DNA of 57,324 nt from Acidobacteriaceae bacterium (GTDB lineage: Bacteria; Acidobacteriota; Terriglobia; Terriglobales; Acidobacteriaceae). Under the pieces are notes generated by a model. That model had not been told where the DNA came from and searched no databases. It saw only the letters and a program-made list of their open reading frames with translations. Position numbers and translations under genes: made by a program. The stretch covers positions 1 through 57,324 of the forward strand of contig PKVW01000034.1 of NCBI GenBank assembly GCA_003131585.1, read 5' to 3'. Below, piece by piece: positions 51,700 to 57,324 of the stretch (its first letter is position 1; the number at the start of each line of letters is the position of its first letter).

Positions 51700-52179
51700 G
51701 AGTAGGAGTCTCCTTAAGAGTCTTTGAAAGCATCAGTGTTGCAATTTGTGAATTCTACGAAAGGCTTGTTGAAGTTCCAGAGTTAAATGGAGCAGGGGAC
51801 AACAAGATGGGATGATTCTCCTCACATTCCGCCTGCCTGTCAACTGTGAAAATTCCTTCACACCATCACTTTCTTCTCAAGTCTTTCCCTTTCGACGTCC
51901 CACGTGTCGCCCCAAGCCGCTGGACAGCGAGCGTAAAATTCTTGCCCTCATCGGCCGGCGCAGGCGAACAAATGCTGCGCCCCTGCCAGTTCTAAAGTCC
52001 CAGTTTCCACATATGTGCAAATTCTTGCTCCTAACCGTCGTCAGCGTCCGCTAACTCGAATCCCAGCCGCTTCCGTTTGGTAAGCGGATTGCCCATACCA
52101 CCCCGGAAGCCGCGCTAATCCGGCATTCCGCCAGTTCTTTCACACGATAGGCAATTTCCCCCGGACTAGGATCAACTTG
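51700..52179. other. Intergenic region, nothing recognised
   Basis: Almost 480 bp between divergent genes. It should hold both promoters. I see no RNA gene, ORF with a good start, or terminator. Confidence 0.4.
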
Positions 52180-52494
52180 ATGAAGACTACAATCTTCGCT
52201 CTCTGTTCTCTGTGCTTTCTCTGCGCCACCGCCGCCTTTGGACAAACCGCTGCCGTCGCGAGTGGCACAGCTCAGCCCCTTCAGATGTCCGACCATGCCC
52301 AGCACGCCTCCGAACACGCCATGGCGCAGGAATCCAGCCTGTTCAGCACCTCTACTTATAGCTATGCGAAGGGCGAGCGCCCGCTGTCGGAGTTCGGAAC
52401 CACCCTGAAGCCCGAGACTTCTCTCGGCGACGCTGCCCGCGCCGTTAGAAAAGAACGCACAGACGCAAAAGCCGTCAAAGTCGTGGAAAACTAA
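52180..52494 (+). CDS. Small exported protein of unknown function
   Basis: A 104-residue protein with a signal peptide (MKTTIFALCSLCFLCATAAFGQ). The mature part is Ala/His-rich early (SDHAQHASEHAMAQ) and ends in charged sequence (ARAVRKERTDAKAVKVVEN). The codon just before is TTG, so the ATG at 52180 is the start. No family recognised. Confidence 0.65.
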   Translation: MKTTIFALCSLCFLCATAAFGQTAAVASGTAQPLQMSDHAQHASEHAMAQESSLFSTSTYSYAKGERPLSEFGTTLKPETSLGDAARAVRKERTDAKAVKVVEN

Positions 52495-52671
52495 GTCTGC
52501 AATTCGGCTGGTTGCGGAAGATGCGGGCCGGAACAGCGGCTGGCAGGCGGCGACTCTGGGTATGGATGGCGCGGCGCTTCCAGCGCTGCGATAACTGTCC
52601 CGCCGCGTTTCGTCGCGACCCGTTGGCGTTGGTTGCGGCTAAACGCTTTTCTGCATCCCATACCGCAAGCC
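52495..52671. other. Short intergenic stretch with a REP-like palindrome
   Basis: CGCTTCCAGCGCTG at about 52575-52588 is the complement of the second palindrome at 45-61. Otherwise there is no gene between the convergent flanking genes. Confidence 0.45.
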
Positions 52672-53499
52672 CTACTCGCCCGCGCCCGTCATCACAATCG
52701 GCATGGTCGGCGTTGCCGACCCCGCTTCGTTCTCCACTGTTATCGCAAACGCCTTGGCCTCAATACCCGCCGGCAGCGGAGGGTTCACCACGCTTGCGCT
52801 CCCGTGAGCATCGGGCTTGAACACTCCCGCCGGAATCGGAGCCCCGCTCGTCGGCATCAGCCACAACTCATACGCCTTCCGCGGCGGCAGCGGCGGCATG
52901 TTGTTCGCCAGCAAAATCAGACTGCCCCGGCTGCGCAGATAAAATGCCTTGCCCTGCGGCTGCGGCGGAGCTTTCGCCGAGACCAGGGTTATCCGTTGCG
53001 CTTCCGGCTGAAGAATGGGCGCTGCAATCTTGCGGAGCTCTTCCAGTTCGCGCGTGCTCTCCGCCGCCTGAAAACTCGCCGCCGCCAAAGTCTGCTTCAG
53101 CGCTGCGTTCTCCTTCCAGAGCGATGCGGCCAAAACCAGCACCGCCGCCGCAGCCGCCCATCCCAGCACTCCCCACCACGAACGGCGGGGCGCGGGTGCT
53201 CCATCCTTTCGCGCTTTTTGTGAAAGAGCCTGCCCTGAGCCTGTCGAAGGGACGGGGGAAGTCGTCGCCCGTGCTTCAAGCGCCACCGCATCCAGCAGCC
53301 GCTGACGCGCCCGCTGCGGAGGCCTCGGCCCCGTCGTCGACAGCGCCAGCAACGCCGTTTCGCCGCGCAGTTGCTCCAGTTCCAGCCGGCATGCCGCGCA
53401 CGTCGCCAGATGCTCGTCCACTCGCGCGCGATCATCTCCCGTCAGCGCATCCAGCGCGTACAGGGCGAGATCCTCTGCGTACTGTTCGTGCTCGCTCAT
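52672..53499 (-). CDS. Anti-sigma factor (RskA/zinc-finger type)
   Basis: A 275-residue membrane anti-sigma. The N-terminal zinc-binding anti-sigma domain (ZAS) has DEHLATCAACRLELEQL (His...Cys-x-x-Cys). A transmembrane helix follows (WWGVLGWAAAAAVLVLAASLW), then the C-terminal RskA domain (AYELWLMPTSGAPIPAGVF, NEAGSATPTMPIVMTGAGE). The linker between ZAS and TM includes SPVPSTGSGQALSQ, encoded by a REP-type repeat inserted in frame. Located 92 bp downstream of the sigma gene on the same strand, so it binds that sigma. Confidence 0.92.
   Translation of the reverse strand: MSEHEQYAEDLALYALDALTGDDRARVDEHLATCAACRLELEQLRGETALLALSTTGPRPPQRARQRLLDAVALEARATTSPVPSTGSGQALSQKARKDGAPAPRRSWWGVLGWAAAAAVLVLAASLWKENAALKQTLAAASFQAAESTRELEELRKIAAPILQPEAQRITLVSAKAPPQPQGKAFYLRSRGSLILLANNMPPLPPRKAYELWLMPTSGAPIPAGVFKPDAHGSASVVNPPLPAGIEAKAFAITVENEAGSATPTMPIVMTGAGE
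53226..53251. repeat. REP-type element (CCTTCGACAGGCTCAGGGCA family) inside the anti-sigma gene
   Basis: On the minus strand the sequence reads CCCTTCGACAGGCTCAGGGCAGG, the well-known bacterial repeat core. It lies in frame in the linker between the anti-sigma domain and the transmembrane helix and is expressed as PVPSTGSGQA. Confidence 0.8.
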
Positions 53500-53591
53500 T
53501 TCCTACTCACGCCATTTCCTCAACTCACTCTCGCTTCTATGTGGAGACAGCCGCCTACGGCTTTCCGCGGAGCGCGGCGCCCGCTGCACAC

Positions 53592-54140
53592 TCACGTCCG
53601 AAAAGCCTTCCGCAGGGCAATCAAGCCCGCGCGAATCCGCGTCTTCACCGTCCCCAGCGGCTCTCCCGTCTTGTCGGCGATCTCCGAATGGCTCATGCCT
53701 TCCCAATAAGCCATTTCGAGCGCGCTGCGCTGCGCTGGCGCCATGGTTCCCATCACGCCACGCACTTTCTCCGCGGCCCGCGCGCGCTCTGCCTCTCCGG
53801 CCAGGTCGGGCGCCACCGACAGCACCACCTCCTCAATATCCGTTTGCGGCCGCCGCTTTCTGAGGGAGTCGATCGCGCGGTTGCGCGTGATCACGGCCAG
53901 CCAGCTCCTCAGACTGCCGCGCGCCGCATCGAAAGCGCCCGGCTTGCGCCACAATTGCAGGAAGACTTCTTGCAGCACGTCTTCCGCCGCTCCTGTATCG
54001 CCCAGCACCCGCAAGGCGACCGCGTATACCACGGAAGAATAGCGGTCGTAGAGCTCCGCCATCGCCCCCTGATCGCCGGACTTCAGGCCAATCACCAGGG
54101 CCAGATCCGCCGAAATGCCTTGTGGTTGCGGACTCAACAA
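53592..54140 (-). CDS. ECF RNA polymerase sigma factor (SigK/RpoE type)
   Basis: A ~182-residue ECF sigma: region 2 AMAELYDRYSSVVYAVALRVLGDTGAAEDVLQEVFLQLWRKPGAFDAARGSLRSWLAVITRNRAIDSLRKRR, and region 4 MAPAQRSALEMAYWEGMSHSEIADKTGEPLGTVKTRIRAGLIALR. No ATG is available. TTG codons at 54140 and 54137 with GGAAGAG about ten bases upstream are the likely start. Followed by the anti-sigma gene, and the region between and upstream should carry its own -35/-10. RskA-type anti-sigma suggests SigK-like regulation. Confidence 0.92.
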   Translation of the reverse strand: MLSPQPQGISADLALVIGLKSGDQGAMAELYDRYSSVVYAVALRVLGDTGAAEDVLQEVFLQLWRKPGAFDAARGSLRSWLAVITRNRAIDSLRKRRPQTDIEEVVLSVAPDLAGEAERARAAEKVRGVMGTMAPAQRSALEMAYWEGMSHSEIADKTGEPLGTVKTRIRAGLIALRKAFRT

Positions 54141-54484
54141 ACGCTTTGTCTCTTCCTTATCTAGAGATACGCAAAATCAGCCCCGTCGGATTGCCGTGCG
54201 CGCGATCCAGACAACAGGCCACGCAACAGGCGCCAACCCCGTCTACGCATGGCAACCCACTCCGGAAGCTGTGGCGAAAACATAGCAGCCGGACAGTCTC
54301 GCAGGCAAGGACTTGGGTTGGATTGTCGATGCGATGAGGCCCATAGGGCGAAAGCGGAAGCGGAAGAGAAGAGAAGAGAAGAGAAGCCGCGGAGCGGCGC
54401 GAGAATAAACCCACCGGTAAGCCGTGGGTCGGCAATGAGGGAGCAAGCGAGCCCCAGCGGGGACGAAAGACTGCGCCCACCATC
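54141..54484. repeat. Intergenic region with a GAAGA pentanucleotide repeat
   Basis: (GAAGA) units repeat about 4.8 times at 54363-54386. The region lies upstream of the sigma gene and after the Sel1-like frame. The five-base unit is a candidate for slippage-driven change in the promoter region, but no promoter element can be placed on it. Confidence 0.45.
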
Positions 54485-54802
54485 TTACTGGCTGAGCTTG
54501 ATGGCGAGCTGACGCTCCGGCTGCGTCATGTGGCTCCATAACTTCTGCAGGTCATCCTGCAGAGGCTGGTTGTCGGGCTGCTTGTGCAGAGCGAGCGCGA
54601 ACCACCGATAGGCCGACGGCAAGTCACGGGGCGCGCACGTTCCGGTCGAGTACAGCGCGCCCAGCGAAATCATCGCATTCGGATTGGATTGTTCCGCCGC
54701 CGGCTTCAACAGCCGCATTCCGTGATCGCAGTCCTGGCGCACTCCGCGCCCATAAATGTAGCGTTCTGCCTCCGTCACCGGATCAACCGGTTTCGCCGCC
54801 AC
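54485..54802 (-). CDS. Sel1-like C-terminal frame of a frameshifted zinc-ribbon gene
   Basis: A 105-residue frame starting at a GTG at 54802: TEAERYIYGRGVRQDCDHGMRLLKPAAEQSNPNAMISLGALYSTGTCAPRDLPSAYRWFALALHKQPDN is a Sel1/TPR-like repeat and ends RQLAIKLSQ. In zinc-ribbon/one-TM proteins of this kind the same Sel1-like tail follows in a single chain, so this frame and the one at 54775-55647 are probably one gene broken by a -1/+2 frame change in the overlap. Both frames are open through 54775-54802. Reinitiation on the GTG is the alternative. Confidence 0.6.
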   Translation of the reverse strand: MAAKPVDPVTEAERYIYGRGVRQDCDHGMRLLKPAAEQSNPNAMISLGALYSTGTCAPRDLPSAYRWFALALHKQPDNQPLQDDLQKLWSHMTQPERQLAIKLSQ

Positions 54803-55647
54803 CGGTTTGCCGCGGCGGCCTTGCGTGTCCCCGCTTTCGGGCCAGCAGGCGGCTCCTCCGGAAGTGATGGCGTGTGTGAACCAGAACCGGCAGTGGGTGA
54901 CGCGAAGTCCGCCGGCAAATCGGGATCGCCTGGCTGAGCCTGGGGAGAAGCGGATGGCGAAGTGGCTTGCGAAGGAATCGCCTGCGGCGCAGTGGATTCC
55001 GCCGGACTCGCGGCAGCGCCACCCGTGGCGGGAGCCGTCGCGATCCCGTTCGCGCCAGCATCGGAAGCGGCACCATCCGGAATTGCCGGCGACCCCGTCG
55101 TGCCCGCGGAATCCGCACCGCTCTGCGCCGCGTCTGCTGTTGGTTTCGCCGCCGCCGCCGGCTTCTTTTCGCTCGCGTTCAGCCAGTCGAAGCCTCCTTG
55201 CTTCCAGTGCAGGTAGCCGAATCCCACGGCCAAAGCCAGCGCGACCACAACCAAGAGCAGCTTGCCCCAGCCCCGATTCGGTTCTTCCTCATCCTCAAGA
55301 AGGTAGTCCAGATTTCCGGAAGAGTGCTGTTGAGCATCGCGCCCGGCCTGAGGATCTTCAGCACGGGGCGTGTTCAAGCCCAGAAACGATGGCCGGGTGA
55401 TCACCGGGCCCGTGTTCGGCCCGGCACCAGAGGACGAAAGCGGCGCTCGCTTCGGACCAGATTGCACCGGAACGAACTGCACCGGAACCGGGGCCTGCCT
55501 GGGCGCTGCAGCCTGTCCCGCCGCACCAGTCGGCCCTTGCCCGGGCGAGTGCCCGGCGGCCTGTGTTTTGGCAACCAGAGCCGCCCCGCACATTCCGCAA
55601 AAGCGGTTGGCCTCTACATTGTCATTGCCGCATCGTCCGCAGCGCAC
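54775..55647 (-). CDS. Zinc-ribbon, one-TM protein, N-terminal part of a frameshifted gene
   Basis: A 290-codon frame from a GTG at 55647: zinc ribbon MRCGRCGNDNVEANRFCGMCGAAL (Cys pairs), a low-complexity linker (GQGPTGAAGQAAAPRQAPVPVQFVPVQSGPKR), a transmembrane helix (GWGKLLLVVVALALAVGFGYLHW) and then a long Ala/Pro/Ser-rich stretch. It stops shortly after AGTRKAAAANRWRRNRL, where sequence turns from low complexity into out-of-frame readings, while the Sel1 tail continues in another frame from 54802. Confidence 0.65.
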   Translation of the reverse strand: MRCGRCGNDNVEANRFCGMCGAALVAKTQAAGHSPGQGPTGAAGQAAAPRQAPVPVQFVPVQSGPKRAPLSSSGAGPNTGPVITRPSFLGLNTPRAEDPQAGRDAQQHSSGNLDYLLEDEEEPNRGWGKLLLVVVALALAVGFGYLHWKQGGFDWLNASEKKPAAAAKPTADAAQSGADSAGTTGSPAIPDGAASDAGANGIATAPATGGAAASPAESTAPQAIPSQATSPSASPQAQPGDPDLPADFASPTAGSGSHTPSLPEEPPAGPKAGTRKAAAANRWRRNRLIR

Positions 55648-55810
55648 GCGCCCTCCTCAAATCCTAATTCTCTTAGATTAACTCCACTGCGACTTGTCTC
55701 GCGAGTACGATGCAGATTCCCGCCCCGGCGCTGTTCTTCCTTACTAGAACTGACCGGTCTCATGATGGCTTTGGGACGGGCACGACTTGCAACTCTTAGC
55801 GGATGGCCCG

Positions 55811-56032
55811 TCAATTCAGAGGCGCACTGGAGGGGTCCGTCAGAGCGATCAATTTGCCCAGCGGATACTCTTCTTGGGTAAGCGGAATCTCGGGCTCGGG
55901 GTTGAGAATAGTCAACACATCGCCGCTGTGAACTCCCCGCACCAGCAAGCGGTCCCGCTCGACGCCCACTACTCTATATTTCTCGTCGAAGATCAGCTTC
56001 TTTCCCATGGTCGATTGGATGCCCCGTCTCAT
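55811..56032 (-). CDS. Small hypothetical protein
   Basis: A ~74-residue protein. MRRGIQSTMGKKLIFDEKYRVVGVERDRLLVRGVHSGDVLTILNPEPEIPL is a compact strand-rich sequence, followed by TQEEYPLGKLIALTDPS. The frame is open to 56167 but the upstream part looks unlike a protein. ATGs at 56032 and 56008 are both possible, and neither has a strong ribosome-binding site. No family recognised. Confidence 0.5.
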   Translation of the reverse strand: MRRGIQSTMGKKLIFDEKYRVVGVERDRLLVRGVHSGDVLTILNPEPEIPLTQEEYPLGKLIALTDPSSAPLN

Positions 56033-56357
56033 ATCCGCGATGCTACCCTTATTCTGCACCGCATTCCCTGGCACTGGCGCTCCAGCCTTAAAATAAAAAC
56101 TTAGAATCTTCCCAAACAAAATACCGCGAAGCTTGGCCCTCCTCGATCCGCCTCTTACTCGATCCACCTCTTACTCGATCCATCTCTTTAAAAATCCACG
56201 CCTGCATCGACGAGAAGTTTGAAGCGCGACTTAAAGAAAAACCTGAGGGGGAGAAGAGTTGAAGAGAGGGTTGAAGAAAAAGATCATATAGAAATGCCTA
56301 GCGGGTTAGTGGCGGCGCTCGCATTTCGCCGGCAGGGACCGCTGACCGCTGCCTAAC
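56033..56357. other. Intergenic stretch, nothing recognised
   Basis: About 320 bp of partly AG-rich sequence (AGAGGGTTGAAGAAAAAG near 56262-56285). No RNA gene or terminator is apparent, though the minus-strand gene starting at about 56032 must have its promoter here. Confidence 0.35.
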
Positions 56358-56579
56358 TCATCGTCGCGCCTGCCGCCCCGCCGGAGCATTCACAAAAGCC
56401 TTCCCGCACTCCTGGCAGGATGCCTTGGATCGCGGCGTGATCAACCCGCAAGCCGGACACATTCTTTGCGATGCGTATCCCGCCATCTGTGGTTTCAGCC
56501 GCCGCATCCTATAAAACAAGACCAACAGGATCGCGAACACCACCACCAGCAGACTGACGCTAACACCGATCGCGTTCAT
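56358..56579 (-). CDS. Small membrane zinc-ribbon protein
   Basis: A 73-residue protein: MNAIGVSVSLLVVVFAILLVLFYRMRR is one transmembrane helix with a basic flank, and then MCPACGLITPRSKASCQECGKAFV is a four-Cys zinc ribbon. The codon before the ATG is TTG. Similar ribbon-plus-helix proteins occur at 7018, 13703 and 55647, so this is a recurring small-protein type. Function unknown. Confidence 0.72.
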   Translation of the reverse strand: MNAIGVSVSLLVVVFAILLVLFYRMRRLKPQMAGYASQRMCPACGLITPRSKASCQECGKAFVNAPAGRQARR

Positions 56580-56620
56580 CAACCCGCCCTCTCCCGAATG
56601 CAGTCCCTCTGCCCACCCGC

Positions 56621-56842
56621 TTACATGTCCTTGTAAGGCTCATACGGAGCCTCAGGCAGCGCCGGTTTCTTCGCGTAAGGCTCATACGGAGCATCGGGTA
56701 CCACCGGCTTCTCGCCGTACGGCTTATATGGAGCCTCAGGTGCTGGTGGCCGCTTGGCGTGCTCCGACTCAGGTGGCGCGCTCAGATACGCTACCGGCGG
56801 TTCGTCAGCTTGTCTTGCGACGGTGACCGAGTTCAAAGTCAT
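56621..56842 (-). CDS. Small protein with a tandem Pro/Tyr repeat
   Basis: A 73-residue protein starting MTLNSVTVARQADEPPVAYLSAPPESEHAKR. It contains three copies of a ten-residue unit of the form P[EDA]APY[KE]PY..KP (APEAPYKPYGEKP, VPDAPYEPYAKKP, LPEAPYEPYKDM), encoded by an about 30-bp tandem repeat. GGGAG lies upstream of the ATG at 56842. No fold or family recognised, and it is likely unstructured. Confidence 0.6.
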   Translation of the reverse strand: MTLNSVTVARQADEPPVAYLSAPPESEHAKRPPAPEAPYKPYGEKPVVPDAPYEPYAKKPALPEAPYEPYKDM

Positions 56843-57005
56843 GTGGCTCCCGGCAAACAAATAAGACCGTCCGCGATCATTCCCGCGCGACTCCTGCCCA
56901 CGGTCGGTCGCGCATCTTCTACAATCGCGTACAGTCCCGCGCGCGCACCCCGACCGGAAGTCCCGATCTGAAAAGATCATGCGCCCGTCCGCCAGGCCGC
57001 GATGG

Positions 57006-57215
57006 TCACAATTGCTCGCTTCCGAACATATTTGGCCTCTCCGGCGGAAAGGCCTTTGCCGAAGCGAGAGTGAAGCACGAAAAGGCGGAGGGCGGGCTCC
57101 GCCTACGTCTTGCGAAATTTGAGTGAATTCCTATCTCTAATTCCTTAGCTGTGAATTCTTCCTCAAAATAAATTCTATGGAGGCTGGTTGATTCGGGGTC
57201 GCTTTGCGTGGGCAT
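57006..57215 (-). CDS. Possible small hypothetical protein
   Basis: A 69-codon frame with a good Shine-Dalgarno (GAGGAG six to seven bases before ATG 57215). MPTQSDPESTSLHRIYFEEEFTAKELEIGIHSNFARRRRS looks plausible, but the second half is Arg/Pro/Ser-rich and may be a chance reading. It starts ten bases from the dispersed repeat at the right edge. Confidence 0.35.
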   Translation of the reverse strand: MPTQSDPESTSLHRIYFEEEFTAKELEIGIHSNFARRRRSPPSAFSCFTLASAKAFPPERPNMFGSEQL

Positions 57216-57225
57216 CAGGATCTCC

Positions 57226-57324
57226 TCTCGATAGCCCCCTCCCCCCTGGGGTCTAATGGAATCATCGGGTTAGCAGGAAATTCCCCGCAAAATCCGGAGC
57301 CTAAAGGACTTAGATACTAAAATC
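57226..57324 (-). repeat. ~95-bp dispersed repeat, copy 2 (inverted)
   Basis: Read on the minus strand, this segment matches 13451-13546: GATTTTAGTATCTAAG... then TCCGGATTTTGCGGGGAATT, TGCTAACCCGATGATTCC and ATTAGACCCCAGGGGGG. It continues to the window edge. It lies immediately upstream of the small minus-strand frame at 57006-57215. Confidence 0.75.

Noticed and set aside
1-57324. CRISPR array or IS element
   Set aside because: No regularly spaced repeat array, transposase or terminal inverted repeats with target-site duplication were seen.

Overview
The window is a single chromosomal segment of a high-GC bacterium, most likely an acidobacterium of the Terriglobia/Acidobacteriia type. The reasons are the gene families: a DUF2934-type small protein, a Ser/Thr kinase with a TPR tail, SBBP-repeat and choice-of-anchor-like secreted proteins, many small zinc-ribbon/one-TM proteins, and a style of short signal-peptide hypotheticals that I associate with that group. 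This is inference from family content; no rRNA or tRNA is present to fix the taxonomy. There are no transposases, phage structural genes, rRNA genes or CRISPR arrays.

Layout. 0.3-9.2 kb: a ribosome-hibernation/sigma-factor fusion, a secreted M20 amidohydrolase, a Phd/VapC toxin-antitoxin pair, rlpA-pyrF, thiD, a zinc-ribbon membrane protein and a TPR lipoprotein-like gene. 9.3-13.5 kb: an accessory island with a three-gene unit (DNA adenine methylase, ParB-like protein, phosphoribosyltransferase-like protein) that abuts a truncated vapC with its vapB, followed by a second, intact vapBC; the two vapB upstream regions carry a ~90-bp direct repeat. A ~95-bp repeat at 13.45 kb recurs inverted at the right edge of the window. 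13.7-18.1 kb: PspC/zinc ribbon, alpha/beta hydrolase, aroA, a CBS-domain protein. 18.2-23.1 kb: three secreted proteins on the minus strand, two of which share a C-terminal membrane module. 23.5-31.2 kb: a PLP trans-sulfuration enzyme diverges from a compact six-gene run ending in thrC-thrB, so methionine and threonine branch enzymes sit back to back. 31.4-40.2 kb: DinB-like protein, APC permease, a large PIG-L deacetylase and a Ser/Thr kinase.

40.2-45.9 kb is a five-gene minus-strand cluster: an ATP-grasp-like protein, an M29-like aminopeptidase, a GCS2 carboxylate-amine ligase, a D-Ala-D-Ala-ligase-like ATP-grasp enzyme and an esterase. The GCS2 and aminopeptidase genes overlap at TAATG. 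Together they look like a pathway that makes or remodels a peptide-like small molecule, and no product can be named from sequence. 46-49 kb: a TPR protein translationally coupled (ATGA) to a ClC chloride channel. 49-51.7 kb: two tandem paralogous secreted proteins, each followed by a near-identical intrinsic terminator. 52.2-54.1 kb: an ECF sigma/anti-sigma pair with a repeat element inserted in frame in the anti-sigma linker. 54.5-57.2 kb: small zinc-ribbon and repeat proteins, including one gene apparently split by a frameshift.

The two best candidates for undescribed biology are the methylase/ParB/PRTase module at 9.37-12.09 kb, which looks like a defence or conflict island inserted at a toxin-antitoxin locus, and the amidoligase cluster at 40.2-45.9 kb. 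The hibernation-factor/sigma-factor fusion at the left end is a third.
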